Of a stretch of DNA of 64,000 nucleotides, positions 48,001-58,939 are shown piece after piece (positions within the stretch are counted from its first letter, which is position 1; each line of letters begins with the position of its first letter). Below the pieces are notes generated by a model. It saw nothing but the letters and a program-made list of their open reading frames with translations, had not been told where the DNA came from and ran no database searches. The position numbers and the translations under genes are program-made. Source of the stretch: Mesotaenium endlicherianum (Eukaryota > Streptophyta > Zygnematophyceae > Zygnematales > Mesotaeniaceae). The stretch covers positions 556,238-620,237 of the forward strand of contig WELA01005328.1 in NCBI GenBank assembly GCA_009602735.1, read 5' to 3'.

Positions 48001-48627
48001 GATAAAAGTATGTGACGCCCCTCCGTCAACAAATGCCCTCACCTTCCTACCTGCAATCATGCAATGCAGTAGGATAGGGGGGACTGTCTTTTCCTGACTT
48101 TCGCATTGTTCTCCTGACTTAGCAAAGAAATGTTGGACATCAGGTGGAACAAGATCATCCAGGATGTGCACTCTCTGGAGGTCTACATTGCTGATGGTCT
48201 CCTTTATCTGTTTGTCAGGCAAGCATAGTGAATCCAGTTCAGCAGGTTCCATAATACCTGCTACGAGGAAAGCTAGTGACGACTCACTATCTCTAGCATC
48301 CTCACAGTCAGTAGACTGGATTACAGACTGTTGCTGTCTTTTAAAGGCTGGTCTTTTCTCTCGACCTTTGGGAGGTGCTTGACTGGACACTGCTCTCTAA
48401 AGTGACCCGTCTGCTGGCAATGGAAGCAAACAGATTTTGCTGAGGCTGGTCTCGGCTTAGTCCTACCACCACCTCTTCCATAGCCGCCTCGAGAAAAACC
48501 ACCTCTCCCTCTTGACTGCATTGCATTATACTCATACTTGTATTCATCACCCTGATCATCCTCAGCCTGGTCTCCTTCAATTGCATGGTAGGAACCGTGG
48601 GGCTTTTTGACAACCTTAGACACCGAA
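45025..48627 (-). pseudogene. gag (end) and pol of element 6 (internal deletions)
   Basis: CCHC knuckle CFHCQQTGHFREQC (about 48434-48390), slippery T TTA AAA (48345-48339), protease VDGGAS (about 48020), RT, RNase H, integrase and chromodomain ending at 45025. A deletion near 47636 removes the protease-RT linker and RT start, joining a KEKKRL linker segment to KKDGSMRM. A second deletion near 45560-45590 removes much of the integrase C-terminal region. The RT site FLDD is intact. N at 46673 is an assembly join. Confidence 0.85.
46657..46689. other. Single-N assembly join with duplicated 16-bp flank
   Basis: N at 46673 is bordered on both sides by the same 16 bases ending TATGCTCT. Collapsing them restores the frame. 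Confidence 0.85.
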
Positions 48628-48629
48628 GC

Positions 48630-50405
48630 CCCATGGCTAAGAAAAGTCAACCCTCAAGAGCACTGGAGCACAAGACAAGAGAAAGTCCAAGGGCGTGATG
48701 GTCGAATGGAGACAGCGAAACAGGTGGATGTAGATACGACCACAAGTAACTGTCTTCTGTCGAGCCTGCAAGTTAAGAAGCTATGCAGGGCGAATCAGGT
48801 GAAGGAGATGTACCTTGTTTCGGTGGCCCTGGCCAGGTCATCCGAAGGAGCAAGCGTGAATCCTAACAGCCTGGGCGAATGTACATCGCCGGAGGAGCAA
48901 GTAGTGGTGTCTGATCCTCTTGCTCAGAAGGAGCAGAGCCCAACTGCTCAAGAGAAGAAGCCTGCTGAGATGCCTGCCCAAATTAAGGCGCTGTTGGAGG
49001 AGTTCAAGTGCGTGTTTCCTGAGGAGCTACCTGCAGGATTACCTCCACAGAGAGCTATGGAGCACAAGATCGAGTTGGAACCAAGGAGCAAGCCACCAGT
49101 GAGACCCGCCTATCGTCAATCGTTTGCGGAGTTGGATGAGTTGAAGAAGCAGCTGACAGAATTATTGGAGAAGGAATTCATCCAACCCAGCGAGTCTCCA
49201 TTTGCAGCGCCAGTCTTATTTGTGAAGAAGAAGGATGGGACTATGAGGATGTGTGTCGAGTACCGGGCTCTCAACAAGGTCACCATCAAGAACAGGTACC
49301 CACTTCCACGAGTGGACGAGTTGATTGACAGGCTTGTTGGGGCGAAGTATTCCTCGAAGATCGATTTGAGGAGTGGCTATCACCAGGTACGAATTGCGGA
49401 AGGAGACGTTCAAAAGACTGCTTTGAGGACTTGTTATGGCTTATTCGAGCTCACAGTTATGCCTTTTGGGTTGACTAATGCACCCACTACATTCATGGGA
49501 CTCATGAATAGTATCTTCAGACCCTACTTGGACCAGTTTGTGGTAGTATTTTTGGACGACATCCTGATCTATTCGAAGACCTTGGAAGAGCATGTGGAGC
49601 ATTTGAGGAAGGTGTTGGAGGTCTTGAGAGATCAGAAGCTGTATGGGAAGATGAGCAAGTGCGACTTCTGTCTCAAGGAGGTGGAGTTTCTTGGAGACAT
49701 AGTGGGAGCTGAAGGAGTCAAGGTGGAGCAGAAGAAGGTGCAAGCATTCGAAGATTGGCCAGTGCCTGCTGATATTCATCAACTCAGGAGTTTCCTCAGC
49801 ATGGCAAATTATTATCGACGTTTCATTGAAGGATTTGCCAAGGTATGTGCACCGCTGACGGACATGTTGAAGAATCTGGAGAAGTGGCTATGGGGTGACA
49901 AGGAGCAGCAAGCATTTGAGAAGATTAAGGAGCTGTTCACACAGGCACCTTGTTGGCGATTGCAAGTCCAGAGCTCCCTTTCACCATCATCACGGACGCA
50001 TCAATTTTTGCAGTGGGAGTCATTCTTCTCCAGGACCAAGGCAAGGGATTACAACCTGTGGCATAGGAGAGCAGAAAGTTGAGTCCTGCGGAGCAGAACT
50101 ATGCAGCACACTAGCGAGAGATGTTGGCTATTATCCAGGCTTTGAGGATTTGGCGATGTTATATGGACGACCGGAAGGTGTTCATCAAGACCGACCACAA
50201 GAGCTTGGAGAAGTTTATGACGCAATCAACGTTGACACCAAGACAGGCAAGAGGATATTGCGGGCACGGTTTACAGGTCCCTTTGTAGTGCTCAAGCAGG
50301 TGAATCCAGTGGCCAACAAGTTGGAACTTCCTTCAGGCTGGCGTATCCATGATGTGTTCCATGTCAGTTGTTTGCGGCCATACGTTGACCCGGATGAAGG
50401 ACATC
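48630..50405 (+). pseudogene. pol of element 7 (RT, RNase H start, integrase C-terminus)
   Basis: One frame is open from about 48607 to 50082 and covers the protease-RT linker ([11 protein letters not shown]) and the full [26 protein letters not shown] split by few changes, [26 protein letters not shown] and [10 protein letters not shown] (about 49540-49572, catalytic Asp pair intact). RNase H loses frame near 49950. Near 50250 it is joined by a large deletion to the integrase C-terminus (FTGPFVVLKQVNPVANKLELP split, VFHVSCLRPY). The integrase zinc finger and DDE core are absent. Confidence 0.85.
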
Positions 50406-50410
50406 CAGGA
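50406..50410. repeat. Target-site duplication CAGGA (left) of element 8
   Basis: CAGGA directly precedes the LTR at 50411 and recurs at 63946-63950 after the other LTR. Joining the two flanks restores one continuous family C reading frame. Confidence 0.95.
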
Positions 50411-50913
50411 TGTAGTGAAACAGATAGATGAAGTACTTAGTGAAATATAATACTTTATTTATTCAAGACAAGGATCTTTGAACACAAGTGGTAGCTTCTT
50501 GAAAGAGAGATGGCTTCTTGAAAGTTAATATATTTCTGGATTTTGGCAAGTACAAAAGTGATTCTGGAATGTCTTTCTATGTTCTAGCTCTTGTTTATAT
50601 ACTTGCTACATAAGTAATTTCTAGGAAGGTGTATGTTGATGTGTTGGCACCCAACACATCCCAAAACTTGCCACCTCTTTCTAGAATAATGTACACATGT
50701 CCTTTTGACCTAAAAATGGCACATCTGACTTTTGCCACATGGAGTTCTTCTAGGTCTTTCCTCTAACTTCGAAAATGCCTTGGAAGGTTCAAAGGACATG
50801 AACCAAGTTACTAGAGTACCTATTCACACTTGACTCCACACAATACTACTCCAAATATATTTGAAAACATTAAAATATATGCAAACTAATATATAATAAC
50901 TCAAATCACTACA
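50411..50913 (-). repeat. 3' LTR of element 8 (family B)
   Basis: 503 bp. On the minus strand it starts TGTAGTGATTTGAG and ends CTGTTTCACTACA. A G-rich polypurine tract (GGGGGGGTGA on the minus strand, 50923-50914) abuts its start. Confidence 0.93.
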
Positions 50914-51687
50914 TCACCCCCCCGATAGAAAAAGCGACGTCTCGGCGCGTCAAGTCAGGTCTTACACATGTGGAGCAAACTAGTCAACAGTTTCAAGTCA
51001 GATGCCACACATGTGAAGAGGACTAGTCAAAGGCGCCAAGTCAGGTGCTACACATGTAACGTAGACTAGGCAAGGTCGTAGGTGGTGTGACCTTATTGGC
51101 TAGCCTACTCCTTAATGATAAAGAAAATTGTACAAGTTGGCCCAGAATCTGCCACAAATTCAAAAATTCATAGCGTCCACAAAACTGCTCCAAATCTAAA
51201 AATTCAAGTGCTAGACGGACCGCGTCAGAGAACTCTACCGGGTCACCAGATTTAAGAGCATTCTAATTTCTGAAGCGTCGTTGAGAGCTGAGAGAGTAGG
51301 CACTCCTCCAAATCTGTGCAGAAACTTCTGAAAATCATAAGTCCTTCTATACGTCTCCAAATTTTGCAAAGTAAAACTCAAAATGGGCGCTGTAAGATGT
51401 TCTACCAGAGTCTTGAGTTTCAAAGCATTCCAAGTTCAGGGGAGGGCACAATGTCAGAAGGCATATTCTGCCCTACCAATGCCAGTAGCTTGGCCCCCTT
51501 CTACTTAGAGCATCATATCTCTCTCACCAGTGCTCCAAATTGAGCAAACTTGGACTCTAAATGACCGGCTACTTATGGACTACANATACAGCCAGGTAAA
51601 TTTTCAAAATTTATTACGCAGAGACCTATCACCAGCAGCAGTTTTAGTTTTTGTCCAGAAACTGTGAGAAGAGAAGAGTGTCTAATG
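50914..51687 (-). other. 3' untranslated spacer of element 8
   Basis: It lies between the chromodomain stop and the 3' LTR. The PPT is at 50914-50928. No ORF with recognisable motifs was found; N at 51585 marks a join. It may hold the remains of 3' regulatory sequence. Confidence 0.6.
51585..51585. other. Single-N assembly join in element 8 spacer
   Basis: N sits between CTACA and ATACA, with at most a 4-5 base overlap. Confidence 0.7.
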
Positions 51688-52601
51688 TCAATTTTTCCTC
51701 TTTCTTGTTCTTGCAGGCTGCCTCCAAGGGGTCTTCTGCTGCTTCTTGATGGTGGCAGGCTGCCTCCCTGAAGTCTTCGGGCTTCTAGTAGAGAGACTTG
51801 GGGCTGGTCCAAGATGGGGGTTGGCGGCATGGAAGCGCTTCAACTTTCTCTGAACTTTGTCAAGGTAGTGCGCCGCCACCCAACTATTCTCCGAATCTGG
51901 ATATCCTTTCCACTTGATCAAGTATTGCTGCTGTCTCCTGAAATTTCTCATAGCCACTATGTCTTCCACTTCGTACTCCAAATGATCATCCACTATTGTT
52001 GGGGCTGGTGGGGTTGTCACACGTCCTGGGAACTTGTTGTCGGGTTGCACATATGGCTTGAAGAGGGAAGCGTGGAATACGGGGTCGATGTGCATAGTCT
52101 GGGGAAGTTCTAGCTTGAAAGCAACGGGGTTGACTTGCTGGATAATCTTGAAGGGTCCCAAATACTTGGGAGAGAACTTGCTGCCGGCAGGCCTGTTGTT
52201 CAAGGAAATATTCTTGGATGATAATAACATGTTGTCACCCACTCTGTACGTAATTTCTCTTCTGGATCTGTTCGCCACTCTTGCTTGAGCATCTTGCGCG
52301 TGTTGTAGAGCTTTCTTCGCTGCTGTAAGGGCTGCTTCTAATGTCTTCTTGAAATCTGTGGCTCCAGGTACTTCATCAAGGCCAACCGTGAAGCTCAGCG
52401 GCGTGGTTGGATGGAAGCCATAGTTGAGGAAGAATGGGGACTCTTGGGTAGAGGCTTGCGTTGTGTTGTTGTAGGCAAACTCCAGGGGGTCAAGTATATG
52501 TCCCAATCTTGCTCCAGAGTAGACACGTAGGCCTTTAGAGAGGTCTTTAGGGTACGATTCATACGCTCGGTTTGCCCATCTGATTGTGGGTGGTAGGCGG
52601 T
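51688..52601 (-). pseudogene. Integrase C-terminal half and chromodomain of element 8 (separated by insertion)
   Basis: On the minus strand it resumes at [11 protein letters not shown] (integrase DDE Glu region) directly after the element 9 insertion. It continues through [10 protein letters not shown], the SH3-like region (LGPFKIIQQVNPVAFKLELP) and a chromodomain (EYEVEDIV, QYLIKWKGY, NSWV), then a basic tail ending at 51688. The fragment has a frame break near 52560; the rest is one open frame. Confidence 0.9.
52597..52601. repeat. Target-site duplication GCGGT (left) of element 9
   Basis: GCGGT precedes the LTR at 52602 and recurs at 61005-61009. Removing element 9 and one copy restores the integrase reading [10 protein letters not shown] of element 8. 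Confidence 0.96.
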
Positions 52602-53322
52602 TGTAATGAATCAGTATATTAGTTGATATAATATTCATTTAAATATAATAGTTAAATAAGTTCAGCCTGCTGAACTCTAGTTAATGATCAGTCTGCTGGA
52701 CTTTATATTTAATATCAGTTTAACGACTCGGCCCGAAGTAGCAGGCCCAGGTCACCTTAAGTCAGCTTGCTGACACATTCTTTGACAGCTAGCTGACTTC
52801 CGTACTCGGTAGCAGCGCACTGCCTCGACATGCATCTAAGTGTAGTATACTAGATGAATGGCCAGATGACATCCCTATGATGGATGGCGATTCGGGATGA
52901 TGGGAGATGGCGGTGGATTTGGTTAACCGAGGTTCTACCAACGTGGTTAACACCCGGGTAGGCGGTGCCATTGCACTGACCGTTGAACAGTAAACTCATT
53001 CCATGTACATATGCTAGGCATTGCTCTCGAGTTCGGCATTCGGAAACGAGGCCAATTCTCTTGTACAGCTTACTGAGAGCGATCTGAATCCAAGGCGAGA
53101 AGCCATTGATGTGCACTGTCTTCTAACCTTGCTTATGTATGAGTTTACTAATTTGCATTATTGATGCTAGCTTACTCGCATTTGATTTACGAGTATTATT
53201 CACTGCTAGTGTGTTGTCCTTTGCCGTTCAACCAGTTCACAAAAATTACCATAAAGATTACTTGCTGATATAAAGATCTTTATTAATTGTTCATCGCTTA
53301 TTTGGTAAGTCGATTCATTTCA
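52602..53322 (+). repeat. 5' LTR of element 9 (family A)
   Basis: 721 bp, TGTAATGAATC to GATTCATTTCA, followed by the PBS. An 88-codon ORF antisense to the element (52850-53116) is open here. Confidence 0.95.
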
Positions 53323-53323
53323 G

Positions 53324-53335
53324 TGGTATCGGAGC
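53324..53335 (+). promoter_or_regulatory. Primer binding site of element 9
   Basis: TGGTATCGGAGC lies one base after the LTR. It is one mismatch from the plant initiator-Met-tRNA primer site. Confidence 0.88.
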
Positions 53336-53356
53336 AGTTATCACAGTCTTCTTTGT

Positions 53357-54835
53357 ATGGTAAGGACAAGGTCTCAAACTAGCAACTCCCGAGACATGGA
53401 GAACCAGGATAACGAGAATGTCGAAAACCAGGCGGAAAGCCATGTAGCGGGAAACCGTACCTATTCGGAAGCAGTAGCAGATACTGCAGCTAGGGAGACT
53501 GCAGATGAGGCAGCTGCTATTGCCGCAGCTGCAGCTCAGCAAGCTGAGGAGGAGAGAGCCAGGCTAGAAGCTGAACAAGTAGCAAAGGCCGCTGAAGATA
53601 CAGAAAGGAGGGAAAGACAGCCAGCTGACGAGCGCACTGTTGAAGAACTTATGGCATCAAGGGCCAATGTTCTGAACCCACCTCCTGCTGTACAACTCAA
53701 TGTACCCCTAGGTCAAATACGTGACGGGCTGAATGCGACAGGAATTGTTGCTGCAGGAGCGAGAGGGATTGTTGAGGACACTACTCAGCGAGTAGATGCC
53801 AATGCTGCTGCTGCATTTGCTAATCTACCACACCAGAGTGTAGACTTGGGAGCATTGTTCGTTCAGATGCAGTCGCAAATGGCGACCATGTATCAGTCCC
53901 AGCAGGAGGACAAAAGAATCATAATGTCCCTACTCCGGGACAGAGACCAACTGGGGTCTCACACCACTAGTGGTGGTGGCCGAGGGCCTAGTAAGCCCAA
54001 GCCGAAACCTCCCCAGGACTATGATCCTGAGGGAAACAGAAAATATTACCTGATCAAGTTTCTCGCGGATGTTGAGCAGTGGCTGGAGAACTACCCAGAA
54101 CTACAAGATCACGAGAAGGTCAGGCACACCCGTGCGCTATTGAAAGGCAGTGCCGCAGACTGGTGGCTTTACTGGAAGGAAGAGCGCAAGGCTCGGCAAC
54201 TCGGTGACCCTACGTGGGTAGAGTTTGTCGAGAAGTTGCATGAGAAGTTTGATGTCAATAACCAGCAGGAGAAAGCTATCTATGCAATGATCTCCTTGAC
54301 ACTGAAGCAGACCACTTCAGCTGATGAGTTTGCTCAAAAGTTCCAAGAGAACATGATGAAGCAGCCAGATTTGCCAGAACGGTATAGGATAGCATACTTC
54401 AGGTATAGCTTGAAATCCGAGGTCTCTGGTCATTTTGCTGAGAAAAAGTATGAGAAACTGGCAGACTTGATCCAGGATGCTGACGCCTGGGATCAACAGC
54501 AGTTCAATCACAAGCGCCAGAGTAACGCTTTGGTGTCTAAGATTGTCAAAAAGCCCCACGAGTCCTATAATGCAATTGAAGGAGACCAGGCTGAGGATAA
54601 TCGGAGTGATGAATATGAGTATGAGTACAATGCTATTCAGTCTAGAGGTAGAGGTGGTTCCTCTTGAGGTGGCTATAAAAGGGGTGGTGGTAGGACTAAG
54701 CCGAGACCAGCCTCAGCAAAATCCACTTGCTACCATTGTCAGCAGAAAGGCCACTACAGAGAACAGTGTCCGGTCAAGCACCTGCCTAAGGTCGAGAGAA
54801 AAGACCAGCCTTTAAAAGACAGCAACAGTCAGTAA
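53357..54835 (+). pseudogene. gag of element 9 (one premature stop)
   Basis: ATG at 53357 reads ATGGTAAGG, overlapping a splice-donor consensus. Domains: an Ala/Glu/Arg-rich helical N-terminus (residues 1-100); a capsid-like region with YYLIKFLADVEQWL, KGSAADWWLYW and TWVEFVEKLHEKF (about residues 225-300); an Arg/Gly patch; and a CCHC knuckle CYHCQQKGHYREQC (54730-54771). CGA is TGA at 54665-54667, cutting the protein at 436 aa before the knuckle. Without it gag would end at TAA 54833-54835, shortly after the slippery heptamer T TTA AAA at 54811-54817. Confidence 0.88.
54811..54835 (+). promoter_or_regulatory. -1 frameshift site between gag and pol, element 9
   Basis: T TTA AAA is in the gag zero frame and the gag stop TAA follows 15 nt later. 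The pol frame continues exactly one base back (TTT AAA AGA). This X XXY YYZ heptamer is conserved in elements 2, 4, 6 and 9. Confidence 0.75.
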
Positions 54836-57800
54836 TCCAGTCTACTGACTGTGAGGATGCTAGAGATAGTGAGTCGTCACTAGCTGCCCTCGTAGCAGGT
54901 ATTATGGGTCCTGCTGAACTGGATTCACTATGCATGCCTGACAACCAGATAAAGGAGACCATCAGCAATATAGACGTCCAGAGAGTGCACACTCTGGATG
55001 CTCTTGTTCCACCTGATGTCCAACATTTCTTTGCTACGTCAGGAGAACAATGCGAAAGTCAGGAAAAGACAGTCCCCCCTATCCTACTGCATTGCATGAT
55101 TGCAGGTAGGAAGGTGAGGGCATTTGTTGACGGAGGGGCGTCACATACTTTTATCCACAAGGACTTAGTTAAGCGGCTAAGGCTGCCTACTGCCACCCAA
55201 GGGAATAGAAAAATATTCCTTGGAGATGCCTCAAGTATCCCGGGAGGAGTTATAACCAAGCCTATTGAGGTCCAGTTAGGTTCTGGCATTGCAGTTCTAA
55301 TTGAAACGCTTACATTTGAGATACTCAACACTGGCTTTTATGATCTCGTGCTAGGCAGGTCCTGGCTTAATAGACATCAAGCTGAAGTGTGTTGGAGCAG
55401 AGGTACAGTTAAAGTGAGAGGAGCCAGTGATGGGCAGACTGACTTGGCACCCACCAGTGCTCTTCCTCTTGTCCTGTGTGGATGGCAAATGAAGGAAAAG
55501 AAGAGGCTTCCAGAAGGATGCAAGTTGCTGAATGCAATGGAGTTCGTCAAAAGCTGGAACCAGAAGGAGGACAGAATGTTCTGTCTGCTGCTAAGAGTGG
55601 TACCTCCTCAACCTGAAGAAGTGGTTGAGAAAAAGGTAAGCCCTCTGGAGCACCCTACTGCGGCAAAAATTGTTGCTCAGTACACTGATGTATTTAATTT
55701 GCCTCCAGGACTACCCCCTAAGAGGGAAGTAGATCATAGGATTGATCTATTACCTGGAAGTCAACCACCTTGGCAACGCACGTATGGCTTGTCTTATGTG
55801 GAGAGCGAGGAGTTGAAAACACAGATTGCAGAGCTTGAGGAAAATGGTTACATTTCTCCCAGTAAATCACCGTACGGCGCACCCATCCTATTTGTTAAGA
55901 AAAAGGATGGCAGTATGCGGATGTGTGTGGATTACAGAGCCCTGAACAGAATTACAGTAAAGAACAAGTATGCTTTACCCAGAATCGAGGACTTGCTTGA
56001 TACCCTGTCTGGTGCTAAGGTGTTCAGTAAGATAGATCTCAAGAGCGGTTATCATCAAATCAGAATTGCTGAGGGGGATGAACACAAGACTGCCTTCCGT
56101 ACACGTTATGGACACTATGAGTTCAACGTGATGCCATTTGGAATGACTAATGCTCCTGCCACCTTCATGGGTGCAATGAATGACATTTTCAAACCTTATT
56201 TGGATAAGTTTGTGCAAGTTTTCCTGGGTGATATTTTAATTTTCTCTAAGGATGAAGCTCAGCACACTGAACACTTAAAAACAGTCCTGGACACTCTGAG
56301 AACGAATCATTTATTTGCTAAAATGAACAAGTGTGATTTCTTTAAAGACAGTATTGAATTCTTAGGACACATTGTCAGTAAAGAGGGCATCAGCGTGGAT
56401 CCTAAGAAAGTCCAGATCATAAGGGACTGGCCAGTACCACAGTCTCTCTCTGAAGTTAGATCCTCGGGTTGGCTAACTACTGTAGGAGATTTATTCAGAA
56501 TTATTCCACAAAGGCCAGTAAACTGACTGACCTTACTAAGAAAGACATAGGGTATGTGTGGGGGGAAGAGCAGCAGGCTGCCTTCCAGACCCTTAAAGAT
56601 GCCCTTTGTTCTACCCCAGTGCTAGCCGTGTATGACCCCAGCAAACCGGTGCAGGTGGTTACTGATGCCTCTTACTTTGTCATGGGTGCTATTTTATTGC
56701 AGCCTGCAGACAAAATCACAAAGGATGGTAAGGTACGGCAGGAGTGGCATCCTGTGTTGTATGAGTCTATGAAATTTAATCCAGTTGAGATTAGTTACTC
56801 AGTGCGTGATAAAGAGCTGCTAGCTATCATTCATGTACTCAAACAGTGGCGAGCATACTTACATGGTAAAGCTTTCGAGGTGATTACAGATCATCTAGCT
56901 CTAACTCACTTTCAGAAGAAGTCCAAGTTGTCGAGGAGGGAGAACCGCTGGAGCCAGATGCTGGAGCATTTCCAAGTTCAGATCGACTACAAACCTGGGA
57001 AGTAGAATCCTGCTGATGCACTCTGTAGAAGACCTGACTTGCAAGAAAGGAACTTTAATCAGCATGCTGTAGATAAAGTCCTGTGTGCACTCACTTCACT
57101 AAAGGTGAAAAAGTCCTTCTTCGAACAACTTAGGAAAGCCTACCTTTCTGACCCAACATGTAAACCCAGCCCCACTGATGGTGTGTCTTGCTACTGCACT
57201 CGGGTATAAGCTCAAGGGAGGGGTCTGGGTGACTGAAACCACTTCAGGCAGGCAGAAGCTGGTCATTCCTAATAACTTGGAAATAAGGTCTCTCCTACTG
57301 AGTCAAGCTCATGACAGTCCCCTGGGTGGACATTTGGGGCAGGCCAAAACTGTTGGCAAACTGGCAAAACATTATCATTGGGAGGGGTTACCCCGGGAGG
57401 TCTTGAAATATGTCAAGTCCTGAGACCAGTGTCAGAGAAATAAGTCTCGGCACACACCACTCGGAGGTCTCTTGCAACCACTGCCCATCCCAGCTGGACG
57501 CTGGGAAACTATATCCATGGACTGGGTGGTCACACTGCCACGAACTGCTAATGGACGTGATTCGATATTGGTAGTCGTGGATAAACTGACAAAAATGGTC
57601 ATTTTCATCCCCACAACTGTCAAAGTCAGTGCACTCGAAACAGCGAGACAGTTTTACAACCATGTCGTATGCCAACATGGGCTACCTTCTAATATTATCT
57701 CAGACAGAGACTCAAAATTCACCTCTAAGTTCTGGAGAGCTTTAATGGGGTTAATGGGAGTTTAAACAGCTTCCCAGCACAGCAAACCACCCTCAGACTG

Positions 57801-58615
57801 ATGGGCAGACTGAAAGAACTAACCGAGTTCTTCAGGAGGTGCTGAGGGCATATATTAACCAAAAACAAGATAATTGGGATGACCTGTTGCCTCAAATTCA
57901 GTTTGCGATCAACATCGCGGTGCACACGTCAACGGGCAAGACTCCTTTTGAACTAAGCCTAGGGAGAGTCCCTAAGTCTCCTTTAGATGTACTGGAGGAG
58001 TCTTTAACTGACCCTGAAGGGATTGACAACCCGGTCTCCCTCCAGTTAACTCAGGAGTTCGCGGACACCCTGTCCGCAGTCCAACAAAACCTGCACAAAG
58101 CCCAAGAAAACCAACAAAAATACGCTAATCAACACCGTCGGGAGCTGACATTTTCTAAGGGCGATTTAGTCAAACTGCATTCTCAGCACCTGTACCTCCC
58201 TGGTGTGGTCAAGAAAAAGCTTGGCCCTGTCTGGGTCGGTCCATATTCGGTAGTGCGTCGTGTCGGTCAGAATGCTTACAAACTGAACATGTCAGCTGAC
58301 TACAAGGGTCACCCGGTCTTTAATGTCTCCTTCCTGGAACCATACATCAAAGGTGATACACTGTCCACAGATCGGTCACCTGTCCAACCGAGACCGGTCC
58401 CCGCTGTCCGGGACGGCGTTCCTAAGGAGTATGAGGTCGATGAGATTTTAGACGCTCGCTCGGTCCGTCGATCGTCTAAATATGTCATGAAGTACCTCAT
58501 CGAATGGAAGGGTTACGAAGCCTCTGGGGACACTTGGAAATTTAAAGACCAGCTGACCAATGCCAAAAGGGCGTTGAAATGGTTCCACCTTCGAGCGGCT
58601 GGGGCACCTCCCTAA
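54811..58615 (+). pseudogene. pol of element 9 (protease, RT, RNase H, integrase, chromodomain; broken)
   Basis: Protease VDGGAS at 55126-55143 has Gly where Thr or Ser is usual. RT runs from about 55720; its active site reads FLGD (56221-56232), so a catalytic Asp is lost. A 4-base deletion near 56463 shifts the frame, and RNase H continues in another frame to 57005 (AAG-TAG). Integrase zinc finger and DDE core (57178-57760; SMDWV, SDRDSKF) carry a stop at 57421 and a frame break near 57762. Then come the C-terminal region and the chromodomain (EYEVDEIL, KYLIEWKGY, about 58428-58612) ending TAA 58613-58615. The lesions make it inactive as it stands. Confidence 0.9.
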
Positions 58616-58664
58616 CAGTCCCTTCAGTAGACATGGGAAGGTGACAGGTGGTCCTGTCTCCATA

Positions 58665-58736
58665 TAAGTTGGAGGGGGATGGGACAGTTAGTGACGGTTG
58701 TGACATGCAGCCCACCTTTAAAATTAAGTTGGAGGG
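58665..58736 (+). promoter_or_regulatory. Two internal PPT-like motifs in element 9
   Basis: TAAGTTGGAGGGGG (58665-58678) and TAAGTTGGAGGG (58725-58736) repeat the PPT found at 60270-60283. They lie between the pol stop and ORF3. Confidence 0.7.
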
Positions 58737-58909
58737 CGTGGTATTCTCTGATCACCATATTACACACCCAACCTGCGCTCACACTCACTCGCTCTCCAAC
58801 TCAATTTTCCCTTATATTCACTTACACCAGGTACTCCACACTAGGAACTCTCCCGATCGCGCTCCTCTTCATCAAGGGCACTCAGTAGCGGCAAAATATC
58901 ATGACTTCA

Positions 58910-58939
58910 CTAACTGCATTGTGTTTATGACTGAGCAGG
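58910..58939 (+). promoter_or_regulatory. Splice-acceptor-like site before ORF3 of element 9
   Basis: CTAAC (58910-58914), a T/G-rich stretch and CAG (58936-58938) precede G-ATG of ORF3. A second acceptor-like CAG with a longer pyrimidine run lies at about 58830. Confidence 0.5.

Larger units (their letters stand above)
42240..48627 (-). mobile_element. Element 6: family A copy lacking its 5' end, minus strand
   Basis: 3' LTR 42240-42931, PPT, hairpin, ORF3 and pol are present. The element stops in gag just upstream of the CCHC knuckle near 48627, where it meets the plus-strand pol of family C. No 5' LTR or PBS remains. The left flank is AAAAT in family B gag, and no matching duplication exists on the right. 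Confidence 0.88.
48630..50410 (+). mobile_element. Element 7: family C Ty3/gypsy fragment (oldest host of the nest)
   Basis: This plus-strand element differs clearly in RT from families A and B. It starts at the broken end of element 6 and is interrupted by element 8 at 50411. It resumes at 63951-64000, where the reading PLPTLPPPVEIDDVLEY continues the linker before a chromodomain. CAGGA at 50406-50410 is one half of the element 8 target-site duplication. Confidence 0.85.

Noticed and set aside
49540-49572. Family C RT as a possibly active enzyme
   Set aside because: The FLDD site is intact, but RNase H is shifted and the integrase core is deleted, and the element is split by element 8.
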